A stretch of DNA of 64,000 nucleotides from Cohnella candidum (GCF_003713065.1 NZ_CP033433.1:248001-312000), one strand, 5' to 3'. Shown: positions 18,362 through 27,232, numbered from the stretch's first letter. Program-made: numbers and translations. The notes: generated by a model from the letters alone, not told the origin.

Positions 18362-19252
18362 ATGTCGACCGGCGCCAAACCGCGCAAGCCGGACTGGCTG
18401 AAGATCAAGCTGACGACGGGTGAGCCGTACCGGGAACTGAAGGATATGATGAGGACCCGGACGCTGCATACCGTATGCGAAGAAGCGCGCTGCCCCAACA
18501 TTTACGAGTGCTGGGCCAACAGAACCGCGACCTTCATGATATTGGGCGATATTTGCACGAGAGCTTGCCGGTTTTGCGCCGTGAAGACGGGGCTGCCGAC
18601 GGAATTGGATTTGCAGGAGCCCGCAAGGGTAGCCGAAGCGGCCGAGCAGATGGGCCTCCGCCACTGCGTCGTGACGTCCGTCGCCCGCGACGACTTGAAG
18701 GATGGCGGAGCCTCCATCTTCGCCGCGACGATTCGCGAAATCCGCAAAAAGCTGCCGCTTTGCAGCGTGGAAGTGCTCATTCCGGATTTCATGGGCGACC
18801 GCGATTCCTTGCAGATCGTCATGGACGCCAAGCCGGACATTTTGAACCATAACGTCGAGACGGTGGAGCGGCTGTCGGACCGCGTACGCGCGAAGGCCAA
18901 ATATCACCGTTCACTCGAGCTGCTGCGGCGGGCGAAGGAAATGAACCCCGACATTCCGACGAAATCGAGCCTCATGCTCGGCGTCGGGGAAACGTTGGAC
19001 GAAGTGAGGCAGACGATGGACGACCTGCGAGGCGTAGACGTCAACATCCTGACGCTGGGCCAGTACCTGCAGCCGACGCCCGCCCACCTGGATGTGGAGA
19101 GATACGTCCATCCCGACGAATTCGCCGAACTGAAAAAGGACGGAATGGCGCGCGGATTTTCCCACGTGGAATCGGGGCCGTTCGTCCGCAGCTCCTATCA
19201 TGCGCACGAGCAGGTGAAATCCGCTTCCGCGGCCGAAGCCGGGAAAGCGTGA
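18362..19252 (+). CDS. lipA: Lipoyl synthase
   Basis: 296 residues, the normal length. It inserts two sulfur atoms into protein-bound octanoyl groups to make lipoyl cofactor for the 2-oxoacid dehydrogenases and glycine cleavage system. Cys39, Cys44 and Cys50 hold the auxiliary cluster that donates sulfur; Cys65, Cys69 and Cys72 (CTRACRFC) hold the radical SAM cluster. The conserved C-terminal RSSY is present. The ATG at 18362 follows AGAGGGG and a good promoter; earlier in-frame starts precede that promoter's start point. It is followed by yutD, as in B. subtilis. Confidence 0.97.
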   Translation: MSTGAKPRKPDWLKIKLTTGEPYRELKDMMRTRTLHTVCEEARCPNIYECWANRTATFMILGDICTRACRFCAVKTGLPTELDLQEPARVAEAAEQMGLRHCVVTSVARDDLKDGGASIFAATIREIRKKLPLCSVEVLIPDFMGDRDSLQIVMDAKPDILNHNVETVERLSDRVRAKAKYHRSLELLRRAKEMNPDIPTKSSLMLGVGETLDEVRQTMDDLRGVDVNILTLGQYLQPTPAHLDVERYVHPDEFAELKKDGMARGFSHVESGPFVRSSYHAHEQVKSASAAEAGKA

Positions 19253-19269
19253 ACCGGGAGGAAACCCAC

Positions 19270-20214
19270 GTGATATTTTTGGCAGGCGGCAACGCCTACA
19301 CCATGGCCCGAGAGCATAAGAACGGCTGGAACGCCGAAGCCTTCAAGGAACGGTACAGCGAGGTGCTGGAACGGTACGACTTCATCGTCGGCGACTGGGG
19401 CTACAACCAGCTTCGGCTGCGCGGATTCTACCAGGACGGGCATCCGCGCGCGACGAAGGAAACGTCGATCGCCAGCCTCGTCGATTACCTGAACGAATAC
19501 TGCAATTTCGGCTGCGCCTATTTCGTGCTGGCCAAAACCGACGCCGCCGCGGTACCCCCGGGGACGCCGGATTTGATCAAGCAAGCCGACGCGCCCACGC
19601 CAGCCGCGGGAGATAATCCCGACGCGCAGACGGCCGAGACGGCGGCGGCTTTGGCGACGCACAACGGCATCCTCATGCGCTGGCCGTTGAAGGAGCGCCC
19701 GGGCGGTCCCGTGCGCATTCCGGGCGCCGCCGCCGTGGCGCGCGCGGCCGCGGAAGCGGAGAGGCGCCAGCAGGCGCTGGCCGGCGGCAAGCCGGGCGAC
19801 GGCAGGGCCTCCACCTCCTCGAATCGCCAGGGAGGAGACGGCGGTTACGGCAACAGACAAGCGAACCGGCCTTCGTCCGGCGGCGGATCGGACAGGCGCT
19901 CTTCCGGCGGGCCGAACGCGGGACAAGCCGACAACCGGTCGTCCGGGAAGCCGGGCAACCGCGGCCAGAGACCTCCGCAAGGCGAACGCCAAGGCCAAGG
20001 CGCGCCTTCCAAGCCGGGCGGCCAATGGCGCCAGCCGAGCGAAGGCGGACGCCAGCAGGAACAGGCACGGACGGCGGAGCACGCCGCTCCGAAACCGGAT
20101 GCGGCTCAGAAGAACGGCAGCCGTTGGCCGGGCAAGAACCGCAGAAGGAACCGTTTCGGCGGCAAGCCGAATCGGCCGGACGGCGGTGCGCCGGGCCATC
20201 CGGGCGCGGATTAA
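19270..20214 (+). CDS. yutD: YutD family protein with long disordered C-terminal extension
   Basis: The first about 95 residues match YutD closely: NGWNAEAFKERYSEVLERYD, FIVGDWGYNQLRLRGF, YLNEYCNFGCAYFVL. B. subtilis YutD is about 100 residues, but here the protein continues for about 220 more residues, rich in Gly, Gln, Arg, Pro, Ser and Asn and low in hydrophobics, ending in a very basic segment (KNRRRNRFGGKPNR). The GTG at 19270 is chosen because GGGAGG lies 8 bases before it and because it aligns with the YutD start. It overlaps no gene but follows lipA by 17 bases, an established neighbour. Function unknown; the tail suggests RNA binding or condensate-like behaviour (inference). Confidence 0.85.
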   Translation: MIFLAGGNAYTMAREHKNGWNAEAFKERYSEVLERYDFIVGDWGYNQLRLRGFYQDGHPRATKETSIASLVDYLNEYCNFGCAYFVLAKTDAAAVPPGTPDLIKQADAPTPAAGDNPDAQTAETAAALATHNGILMRWPLKERPGGPVRIPGAAAVARAAAEAERRQQALAGGKPGDGRASTSSNRQGGDGGYGNRQANRPSSGGGSDRRSSGGPNAGQADNRSSGKPGNRGQRPPQGERQGQGAPSKPGGQWRQPSEGGRQQEQARTAEHAAPKPDAAQKNGSRWPGKNRRRNRFGGKPNRPDGGAPGHPGAD

Positions 20215-20235
20215 GCGATTATTCTTGCATGAAGA

Positions 20236-20275
20236 AAGCCCCGAATCCCATGTTTCCATGGGGTTGGGGGCTTTT
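20236..20275. terminator. Strong terminator after yutD
   Basis: AAGCCCC.AATCCCATG / CATGGGGTTGGGGGCTT stem followed by TTTT, between convergent yutD and nadK. Confidence 0.9.
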
Positions 20276-20293
20276 TGGGTTTGTTTCGAAGGT

Positions 20294-21097
20294 TTAGACC
20301 TTGTCCGTTCCGGAACCGATAAACGCCTCACGGACGCGGTTCCAAAACGTATACGGACGATAGCGGGCGAACGTGATTTTCTCCTGCGCGACCCGGCAGA
20401 TGATCGACCGGACGCCCGTCATTTGCAGGACGAGATGGTCGATGCCGACGAACAGCGGTTCTTCGGGATCCGGCACGATGTCGCAGTGATGGTGCTTCGG
20501 CAGGATGACCGAGGAGCCGAGCGTCCGGTAAACGCGGTTGTTGATCGAGGCGATCTCGGCGATTTGCAGCCCTTCGATGGACGGATGGATCACCGCTCCG
20601 CCTAAACTCTTGTTATACCCCGTGCTTCCGGAGGGGGAAGAGATGACGATGCCGTCGCCGCGGAACATTTCGAACGGTTCGTCGTTGATGTTGATCCCCG
20701 CGACCAGCGTGCCGTCCACGCTCTTCAGCGTAAATTCGTTCAGGGCCAGGTACGAAGTGGCGGACGTGTCCGAAATGATTTCGATTTGCAGCAACGGATA
20801 CTTGACCTCGCGCGGTTCTTTCGTCGCAATCAGTTCGACCAGCTCGGCGAGCTCGTTTTTCTGCCAGTCCGCGTAAAATCCCAGGTGGCCGGTGTGGACG
20901 CCGACGAAGGCGACGCGTTTCACCTGGTCCCGGTAGCGGTGGAAAGCCTGGAGCAGCGTGCCGTCGCCGCCGATGGAGAGGACGAGGTCGGGCGACGTAT
21001 CGTCCGGCGTCAGACCTTTGGCGGCCGCCAGCGAGTGGAATTGTTCGGATAGCTCACGCGATAACGGGTCTCCCCGGTCGAGCAGCGCGTATTTCAA
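20294..21097 (-). CDS. nadK: NAD kinase
   Basis: 267 residues, normal length for the Bacillus enzyme. It phosphorylates NAD to NADP in the cytoplasm. The GGDGT motif at 43-47 binds the phosphate donor. LALNEFTLKS supplies the NE motif for NAD, and GDGIVISSPSGSTGYNKSLGG is the conserved glycine-rich region. The gene stands alone on the minus strand, with ylbJ about 95 bases upstream, perhaps in the same transcript. Confidence 0.95.
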   Translation of the reverse strand: MKYALLDRGDPLSRELSEQFHSLAAAKGLTPDDTSPDLVLSIGGDGTLLQAFHRYRDQVKRVAFVGVHTGHLGFYADWQKNELAELVELIATKEPREVKYPLLQIEIISDTSATSYLALNEFTLKSVDGTLVAGININDEPFEMFRGDGIVISSPSGSTGYNKSLGGAVIHPSIEGLQIAEIASINNRVYRTLGSSVILPKHHHCDIVPDPEEPLFVGIDHLVLQMTGVRSIICRVAQEKITFARYRPYTFWNRVREAFIGSGTDKV

Positions 21098-21191
21098 AAT
21101 CGGACGCTCCTTTGCCGCAGGGACAATCCCTGGATTCTTATACGATCATAAACAATTAGGGACGGGAAGACAATCCCGCCTTCCCGTCCCG

Positions 21192-22481
21192 CTATTTGTT
21201 TAGGATCCGGCGTTTGAGCGATGACGCTGCCCGGGCGGCCAAACCGGCGGCGATCAACAGCGACAACACGGCGGCAGCCATAAGGGGCGGCCACGCGGCC
21301 AAAGTCAAGGGTGTATCTCCTGCAGCCGGCCACCAAGCGGGTACGGAAGCCGCCTCTCCGAAACGGAACAGGGGCCAGATCAAATAAACGCCGGCGGCCG
21401 CCGCGACTCCGTGCAGAAAACGCGTCCTCGCGAACGGTCCGTATCTCCACCCGGTCTTGCTCATGAGGCCCGCCACCTGGGCATGGACGGACAATCCGGC
21501 CCAGGACAGCACGAACGCGGCCATGGCCAAGCGGTCCACCAGCGGAAGCAGCGAGCCGCCGTCTGCAGTTTGAGCGGCCGCACGTGCGCCGAGCGTCACT
21601 TCGAACATGCCTTGGACGAAGGAGGATGACAATTCGCCGGGCATGCCGACGGCAGCAAGAATCCAGGATACGGTATCCCGGAACAGCGCGAGCAGGCCGC
21701 TGTGAAGCAGCAGGTCGAGCGCGGCCGAGAAGAACACGACAAGCCCGCCGACGATCATCATCAATGCCAGCGAAGATTGCAGCGATTGCTGGAGAAGGAC
21801 GCCGAAAGGCCTGCCGTCCGCGATCCGAGCCTCATGCATGGCCGAGAATGCTCGGCGAACGCGGCTGCCGCGGCGGGGGTGGCCGGTTACGGCAGCCGAG
21901 GTGGTGGTGGATTCGATCGCCCCCGTCTCTTCCGGATCCTTCCGCCAACGGCCGAGGATGCCCAGCAGCATTGCTCCCCCGTAGTGGGCGGCCGCCAGCA
22001 CGGGAACCGCTTCGGGGCGTCCGAAAAAGCCGACGCTCACCGCCCCGATGAGAAAAATCGGATCCGAAGTCGTCGTCATTTCGACCAGCCGCTCTCCCTG
22101 TGCGCGGTTTACCAGGTTTTGCTCCATCAAGCGGGAGGTAAGCCGGGCTCCCACCGGATACCCCGACGCGAAGCCCATGGCCACGACGAATCCGCCTGCG
22201 CCTGGAATCCGGAACAGAGGCCTCATGAGCGGATCGAGCAGCGTGCCGGCCAGATGGACAATGCCGAAGCCGAGCAGCAGCTCCGACAGGACGAAAAATG
22301 GGAACAGGGCGGGAAACAGCACTTCCCACCATACCTTCACTCCGCGCAGCGACGCTTCAAGCGCCACTTCCGGCATGGCCAGGGCCAGCCCCCCGATGAG
22401 AAGCGCCGTTCCCCCGATCCCGAGGACGAACGCGGCCGAGCCCCCGTTTCCCCGTTTGCCGTTTGCCGTATCGATGTCCAA
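21192..22481 (-). CDS. ylbJ: Sporulation integral membrane protein YlbJ
   Basis: 429 residues with about eight membrane helices. The YlbJ/nucleoside-recognition-like pattern is clear: VKVWWEVLFPALFPFFVLSELLLGFG, GFASGYPVGARLTSRLME, MTTTSDPIFLIGAVSVGFF. In Bacilli YlbJ is a mother-cell protein needed for spore formation, probably in transport across the forespore membranes. The start is TTG at 22481, with GGAGGG 5 bases before it. A charged loop of about 50 residues (190-240) separates the two halves. Confidence 0.92.
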   Translation of the reverse strand: MDIDTANGKRGNGGSAAFVLGIGGTALLIGGLALAMPEVALEASLRGVKVWWEVLFPALFPFFVLSELLLGFGIVHLAGTLLDPLMRPLFRIPGAGGFVVAMGFASGYPVGARLTSRLMEQNLVNRAQGERLVEMTTTSDPIFLIGAVSVGFFGRPEAVPVLAAAHYGGAMLLGILGRWRKDPEETGAIESTTTSAAVTGHPRRGSRVRRAFSAMHEARIADGRPFGVLLQQSLQSSLALMMIVGGLVVFFSAALDLLLHSGLLALFRDTVSWILAAVGMPGELSSSFVQGMFEVTLGARAAAQTADGGSLLPLVDRLAMAAFVLSWAGLSVHAQVAGLMSKTGWRYGPFARTRFLHGVAAAAGVYLIWPLFRFGEAASVPAWWPAAGDTPLTLAAWPPLMAAAVLSLLIAAGLAARAASSLKRRILNK

Positions 22482-22613
22482 GGGATCCCTCCGTTCTTAC
22501 CTTCTTGTCCAGTATATGAGGGCAAGCCGTGCGACTTTCCAATTGGTAATATCCTGCAATAAATACCAATGGAACCGTTTACAAATTTTTCGCCCAAAAC
22601 AAAAATCTTATGG

Positions 22614-22619
22614 TACAAT
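22614..22619 (+). promoter_or_regulatory. Possible -10 element inside an inverted repeat
   Basis: TACAAT at 22614 lies inside TATGGT ... ACCATA (about 22609-22628), upstream of a microprotein frame. No good -35 is visible, so the repeat may be an operator. Confidence 0.3.
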
Positions 22620-22669
22620 AGAACCATAAAACCAATGCCGGGAACACGGCGGCGACCGGGGTGATGAGG

Positions 22670-22756
22670 ATGACGGGAATCGTGGCAGGACTTCTTGTAT
22701 GCGCTTTCGTATATGTCGTTCGCGAAGCGCTGGTCAATCCCGAGGAAGAAATTTGA
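22670..22756 (+). CDS. KdpF-like single-pass microprotein
   Basis: 28 residues: MTGIVAGLLVCAFVYVVREA then LVNPEEEI. One hydrophobic helix followed by a short polar tail, with the pattern 'YxxxxALxNPE' that resembles KdpF, the small stabilising subunit of the Kdp potassium ATPase. No kdpABC genes are in the window. GGGGTG lies 6 bases before the ATG at 22670, and an in-frame ATG at 22664 is also possible. A strong terminator follows 29 bases after the stop, which supports a real transcription unit. Confidence 0.5.
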   Translation: MTGIVAGLLVCAFVYVVREALVNPEEEI

Positions 22757-22785
22757 GCCGTGCGTGCCTGTGACGCATTTATCGT

Positions 22786-22807
22786 AGCCCCGTAAGGGGC
22801 TTTTTTT
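22786..22807 (+). terminator. Rho-independent terminator
   Basis: AGCCCC GTAA GGGGCT followed by seven T, after the microprotein. Confidence 0.9.
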
Positions 22808-22834
22808 CGTTCCCCGCGGCGAATGTCCTAAATG

Positions 22835-22843
22835 TGGTATAAT
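22835..22843 (+). promoter_or_regulatory. Extended -10 promoter of the truncated hemoglobin gene
   Basis: TGGTATAAT, an extended -10 (TGnTATAAT), 46 bases before the TTG start. No -35 is needed for this class. Confidence 0.6.
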
Positions 22844-22888
22844 GGGCTTAGTCCGCGAACCGCGAAAGAGACCTCAGGAGGGACGAAA

Positions 22889-23269
22889 TTGTCCGATTAC
22901 ATAAGCCTTTATGAAGCGATCGGGGGAGCGCCGGCCGTTCGGGATCTGGTCGAGAAATTTTACCCGAAGGTGCAGGCCGACCCGTTGCTGTCGCCGTTGT
23001 TTCCGGATGACATTCATCCGGTTATGGAAAAGCAGTACTTGTTTTTGACCCAGTTTTTCGGCGGTCCTTCGCTGTATTCCGACGAATTCGGGCATCCGAT
23101 GATGAGGGCAAGGCATCTGCCTTTTCCGGTGACCCGGTCCCGGGCGGAAGCATGGCTTTCCTGCATGGCGCGCGCGCTGTCGGAAACGGCCATTCCGGAA
23201 CCGCTCCACGCCGTCGTTCTCGAGAGACTGTCGGGTCCGGCGCACCATTTTATCAATACGGAAGATTGA
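22889..23269 (+). CDS. yjbI: Group 2 truncated hemoglobin (YjbI type)
   Basis: 126 residues, standard for group 2 truncated hemoglobins. LYEAIGG opens helix A-B, Tyr25 is the likely B10 distal residue, His76 in RARHLPFPV the proximal heme ligand, and Trp89 the conserved G8 tryptophan. It binds heme and O2 in the cytoplasm; in Bacillus the gene lies near spxH (yjbH), but that gene is not here. TTG at 22889 is the start because AGGAGGGA lies 5 bases before it; longer frames run through the promoter. Confidence 0.92.
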   Translation: MSDYISLYEAIGGAPAVRDLVEKFYPKVQADPLLSPLFPDDIHPVMEKQYLFLTQFFGGPSLYSDEFGHPMMRARHLPFPVTRSRAEAWLSCMARALSETAIPEPLHAVVLERLSGPAHHFINTED

Positions 23270-23292
23270 CCGATTCCAAGGAGGAGCATCGG

Positions 23293-23994
23293 ATGGATCC
23301 GCTGTACCAAATCACGGTTCAATGCGCTTGCTGCGAGGCGAGCTTCAAAACGTCCCGCGTGCGGCCCAGCCTCAAGAGGGCGATCCGCAGCGACAGCGAT
23401 TTCTGCTCGTATTTCAAAACGGTGAATCCGGATTATTACGTCGTCCGGGTATGTCCGTTCTGCGGCTTCGCATCGACCGAAAATTTCGCGGACAAGCTCA
23501 ATTCCAAGCAGAAGGAAGCTTACTACGAGAAGATCGGGAACCATTGGGCGGCGAAGGATTACGGAGAGGAACGGACCGAGCAGGAAGCGATGGAGTGCTA
23601 CAAGCTTTCCTTGCTGACGGCCCAGACGGTGGGGGAAAGCATTCGTGTCATCGCCGGCTTGCTTCACCACATTGCGTGGCTGTACCGGTACCAGGGTAAC
23701 AAGGAGCAGGAGAACCGGTTCTTGGCCTATGCTTTGGATGCGTATATTAAGGTGTTCGAGACCGAACGCGACTCCTTGAGCAACGCGAGGCTGATGTATC
23801 TGATCGGGGAGCTGAACCGCCGCCTGAGGAACTATCACGAAGCGGTCCGTTGGTTCGGCCGGGTCATCAACGACAAGAAAATCATGGACGCCGGCATGAT
23901 CCGGGCTTCCCGCGAAATGTGGCAGGCTGTCCGGGAAGAGATGACGAACGGCGGGCTCGATCTGCCGGAGGAAATGAACGAGAACACCGTCTGA
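23293..23994 (+). CDS. DUF2225 family protein
   Basis: 233 residues. The N-terminal zinc-binding part has CACCEASF and CPFCGFAS, giving two CxxC-type pairs, and the rest is helical and TPR-like (EAMECYKLSLLTAQ, IAWLYRYQGNKEQENRFLAYALDAY, LIGELNRRLRNYHEAVRWFGRVI). This matches DUF2225 proteins of Firmicutes, whose function is unknown. AAGGAGGAG lies 6 bases before the ATG. It follows the hemoglobin gene by 23 bases and is probably in the same operon. Confidence 0.88.
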   Translation: MDPLYQITVQCACCEASFKTSRVRPSLKRAIRSDSDFCSYFKTVNPDYYVVRVCPFCGFASTENFADKLNSKQKEAYYEKIGNHWAAKDYGEERTEQEAMECYKLSLLTAQTVGESIRVIAGLLHHIAWLYRYQGNKEQENRFLAYALDAYIKVFETERDSLSNARLMYLIGELNRRLRNYHEAVRWFGRVINDKKIMDAGMIRASREMWQAVREEMTNGGLDLPEEMNENTV

Positions 23995-24007
23995 CGGCGC
24001 GAGCGGG

Positions 24008-24250
24008 TTATTCTCCGTTGCGAATCGGACGGTCGGCCAGCAAGTAGTCCTGATCCGCGTCGACCAGCTGGAGCCTCGTATGGCAGCAGGGAAACACGAC
24101 CGCGCGTTTGCGGGCGCCTCCCCGCAGGTCCCGCACTTCCTCGGGTTTGAGGGGAAGGATCACTTGGGATTGTCCGCAGAAGGGACATTCGGCTACGTAA
24201 ACGTCTTTCATCACGATGTCATAAGGCAAGCTGTTTCGAAACGGTATCAT
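24008..24250 (-). CDS. Hypothetical zinc-ribbon-like small protein
   Basis: 80 residues with CPFC at about 22-25 and FPCCH at about 53-57, which could form a zinc-binding site. GGGGGGAT lies 6 bases before the ATG at 24250, so the full length is preferred over the internal Met. It is convergent with the DUF2225 gene and divergent from pepF. No family recognised. Confidence 0.65.
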   Translation of the reverse strand: MIPFRNSLPYDIVMKDVYVAECPFCGQSQVILPLKPEEVRDLRGGARKRAVVFPCCHTRLQLVDADQDYLLADRPIRNGE

Positions 24251-24319
24251 CGCTATCCCCCCAATTTGTAACTACAACATACACCAGACTTAAATGCCGC
24301 GCAAACGGAGGTCATGCCT

Positions 24320-26116
24320 ATGGCACGGAACTATGGAACGGTTTGGGATTTGGACGTTTTCTTCCCGGGCGGTTCGGAATCGCCGCAATTCGCTTCGTTC
24401 ATCGACGAGACGGAACGCCTGATCGCGGGGGTTCTGCAGGAATTGAAGGAGCAGTCCGAGGGCGAACCCGACGCGCAGAAGCTGGCGGATTGGACCGCCA
24501 AGCTTCAGCAAGCGCAGCTGCGCATGCGGGAAGCGGATTCCTTCGTCGGGTGCTTGACGTCGCAGCAGGTGGCAGACCGCAAAGCGGTCGCCTGGACGGA
24601 GCGGGTGCAGACGCTGTACGCCCGTTACCGCCAGGCGCTGGACCTGTTCGACGCCGCTCTGGCGGCAATGCCGGAGGACCGCTGGCAGTCGTGGATCGGC
24701 GATCCGAAGCAGGCGGAGCTGGGGTTCGTCCTGAACGAAAGAAGGACCGGCATCCAAGACAAGCTGCCTCCCGCGCTTGAAGCTTTGGCCGGGGAGTTGG
24801 CGGTTGACGGATACCACGGCTGGGGCGAGCATTACGGAACGATCGTCGGCCAAATCGGCATCCCGTGGGAAGAAGACGGGCGCAAAATCGTGCTTTCAGC
24901 CGGGCAGGCGGCCAACAAGAAAGAAGACTCGGACCCGGCCGTCCGCGACCGTATGATGGTTGAGTGGGAGAAGGCTTGGGCCGAGCAGGCCGATTTGTGC
25001 GCGGACGCGCTGAACCGGCTGGCGGGCTTCCGCCTGAAGCTGTACGGGCTGCGCGGCTGGAAGGAAATCCTCAAGGATCCGCTGAGGATCAACCGGATGA
25101 GCAAAGCGACGCTGGACGCGATGTGGACGGCGGTGGACGACTCGATCGAGCCGCTGAAAAAATACTTGTCTCTGAAAGCGAGCCTGATCGGCAAAGACAA
25201 GTTGGATTGGCAGGACGTCGACGCCTCCTTGCCGACGGAGCAAAGCAAGATCCCATACGGGGAAGCGGCCGAACTGATCGAGGAAGCCTTCGACCGGTTC
25301 TCCCCCCGTCTGGCCGCCCTGGCCAAGCGCGCGTTCCAGGAAAACTGGATCGAGGCCGAGGATCGCGCGGGCAAACGGCCCGGCGGTTTCTGCACCGATT
25401 TCCCGCTGGAGAACGTCACCCGCATTTTCATGACCTATTCCGGCAGCTCGGGCAACGTGTCCACGCTGGCGCACGAGCTTGGGCACGCTTATCACGGGGA
25501 GCTCGTTTTCGGACTGCCGCCGTTTAACCAAGACTACGCAATGAACGTGGCGGAGACGGCTTCGACTTTCGCCGAGGCGATCGTCAGCGACGAGCTGCTG
25601 GCGCGCGCGAAGAGCGACCAAGAGAAGCTTGCCCTGCTGGACATTCGCCTGCAAAGCGCCGTGTCGTTCTGCATGAACATCCGGGCGAGGTTCCTGTTCG
25701 AAACGAGGTTCTACGAGCAGCGTGCCAAAGGCATGCTTGGCGTTGCGGAGCTGAACGAGCTGATGGTGAACGCCCAGAAAGAAGCGTTCGGAGACGCGCT
25801 GGGCAGCTGGCATCCGCATTTCTGGGCTTCGAAGCTGCACTTCTATCTCACCGACGTGCCGTTCTACAACTTCCCCTACACGTTCGGCTACCTCTTCAGC
25901 ACCGGAATCCTCGCTGCTGCGGAGAAAGAAGGAGAGGGCTTCGCCGAGCGGTACGATGCCCTTCTCCGCGATACCGGCGTCATGACGGTGGAAGAGCTCG
26001 CGTCCCGCCATCTGGGCGTCCGCTTGGACGAACCGGAGTTCTGGCGGGCGGCGGTCGCCCGCGCCGTCTCCGACGTCGCGCTGTTCGAGGAACTGATCAA
26101 GAAAGTGCAAGCTTGA
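24320..26116 (+). CDS. pepF: M3 family oligoendopeptidase
   Basis: 598 residues, usual length for PepF-type enzymes. The thermolysin-like zinc motif HELGH is at 385-389 with the downstream Glu in NVAETASTFAE. The N-terminal part is the helical oligopeptidase F domain. It should cut short peptides in the cytoplasm. The ATG at 24320 is chosen because GGAGGT ends 7 bases before it; the ATG at 24314 is too close. Alone in its unit, ended by a strong terminator. Confidence 0.93.
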   Translation: MARNYGTVWDLDVFFPGGSESPQFASFIDETERLIAGVLQELKEQSEGEPDAQKLADWTAKLQQAQLRMREADSFVGCLTSQQVADRKAVAWTERVQTLYARYRQALDLFDAALAAMPEDRWQSWIGDPKQAELGFVLNERRTGIQDKLPPALEALAGELAVDGYHGWGEHYGTIVGQIGIPWEEDGRKIVLSAGQAANKKEDSDPAVRDRMMVEWEKAWAEQADLCADALNRLAGFRLKLYGLRGWKEILKDPLRINRMSKATLDAMWTAVDDSIEPLKKYLSLKASLIGKDKLDWQDVDASLPTEQSKIPYGEAAELIEEAFDRFSPRLAALAKRAFQENWIEAEDRAGKRPGGFCTDFPLENVTRIFMTYSGSSGNVSTLAHELGHAYHGELVFGLPPFNQDYAMNVAETASTFAEAIVSDELLARAKSDQEKLALLDIRLQSAVSFCMNIRARFLFETRFYEQRAKGMLGVAELNELMVNAQKEAFGDALGSWHPHFWASKLHFYLTDVPFYNFPYTFGYLFSTGILAAAEKEGEGFAERYDALLRDTGVMTVEELASRHLGVRLDEPEFWRAAVARAVSDVALFEELIKKVQA

Positions 26117-26138
26117 CGAATACGGTTAGCGTTTGTGC

Positions 26139-26167
26139 GCCTCTCTGCGAATGCAGGGAGGCTTTTT
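26139..26167 (+). terminator. Terminator after the M3 peptidase gene
   Basis: GCCTCTCTGC GAAT GCAGGGAGGC followed by TTTTT. Confidence 0.9.
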
Positions 26168-26180
26168 GATTTCGCGAAAC

Positions 26181-26690
26181 AAACCCGCTCACCCGTCGGA
26201 ATAGCGATACTGGGTGTAACTAAATGACTCGGAATCCACTCATCCGCTGAAATAGCGACACTCGGTGTCACTAATTTACTTAAACCCGCTCACCCGTCGA
26301 AATAGCGATACTGGGTGTCACTAATTTGCTCAAACCCCCTCACCCGCCGAAATAGCGATACTGGGTGTCACTAATTTGCTCAAACCCACTCAACCGCCAA
26401 AATAGCGATACTGCGTATTACTAATTTGCTCCGAACCCGCTCATCCGCCGAAATAGCGATACAGCGTATCACTAATTGGCTCCCAGTTCGTACATCCGCC
26501 GAAATAGTGATACTGGGTGTCACGAATTGGCTCCACGAACCCGCGATGACGACAAAATAGCGGAACCGGGGTACGTTATATCGGCAAAAACTCGCGATGA
26601 CGGCGTAATAGCGGAACTGCGGTACGCTAAATCGGCGGAAACGCCGAGATGTCGCGCGATAGCGGAACTGTGGTACGTTAAGTCAGCCCA
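26181..26690. repeat. Array of about ten degenerate 50-bp tandem repeats
   Basis: About ten head-to-tail units of 49-53 bp. The first seven share a core close to AATAGCGATACTGGGTGTCA followed by CTAATT; the last three carry AATAGCGGAACTG and GGTACG in the same places. Each core can form an imperfect hairpin, TAGCGATAC pairing with GTGTCACTA, and some arm changes are matched on the other side. Units are not identical and there are no unique spacers, so it is not CRISPR. No coding potential is evident. Confidence 0.85.
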
Positions 26691-26756
26691 GACCGCGCAG
26701 TTATGAACCATTCCGCTAATCCTGACACGATTTTCAAACAAATTTTGACAAAATGA

Positions 26757-26785
26757 TTGAAAATTTCTAGTTTCTTGATTATACT
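26757..26785 (+). promoter_or_regulatory. SigA-type promoter
   Basis: TTGAAA (26757-26762), 17 bases, TATACT (26780-26785); a second TTGACA lies at 26745-26750. Confidence 0.7.
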
Positions 26786-26839
26786 GAGTCCGAAGTACCA
26801 GTAAAATTTTGGGATAAGCCAAAAGGAGGAGAATGAAGT

Positions 26840-27232
26840 TTGGAGCAAGTGTCTTTAGCATGTCAAGTGGATTTGGCACTGGAACAGCTCGATGGGGAAT
26901 TGACCGGCATGTCCGCAGGGACGATCGTCATTCAAATCCGCAACGATGAAATCGGGAAGTTCGGGATTCGCCATCTGCCCCTTGATTGCGGTACCCGGGA
27001 AAAAGACACCGTAGGGATGACCTCCGAGCAGGTACGCCTGCTTCGGCGAATGGCCATTGAAGCGCTCCGGCACAAAAAGGGATGGACACACGGCGAAATG
27101 GCTTACGATTTCGTCCTTCGGCAAGGCCAATTGTTCGTAAGCGTCCAGTTCGAGTCCAACTACAACATGGCGAACGTATTGTTCCGCCGCGCGCCTAAAG
27201 CACGCAACCGACGGGACGTTTCCAGCGAGTAG
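26840..27232 (+). CDS. Hypothetical protein
   Basis: 130 residues starting at TTG, with AAGGAGGAGA 8 bases before. The middle part has a regular alternating strand pattern (GTIVIQIRNDEIGKFGIRH) and later FVLRQGQLFVSVQFESNYNMANVLFR, suggesting a small alpha/beta fold. No domain is recognised. It has its own promoter and terminator and a basic C-terminus (RRAPKARNRR). Confidence 0.75.
   Translation: MEQVSLACQVDLALEQLDGELTGMSAGTIVIQIRNDEIGKFGIRHLPLDCGTREKDTVGMTSEQVRLLRRMAIEALRHKKGWTHGEMAYDFVLRQGQLFVSVQFESNYNMANVLFRRAPKARNRRDVSSE

Noticed and set aside
26181..26690. Tandem repeats as a CRISPR array
   Set aside because: Units differ from each other, are contiguous, and contain no unique spacers of constant length; no cas genes are near.
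26476..26706. 76-codon frame inside the repeat block
   Set aside because: The translation only mirrors the repeats (AKTRDD.., AELRYAKSAET) and has no ribosome site.
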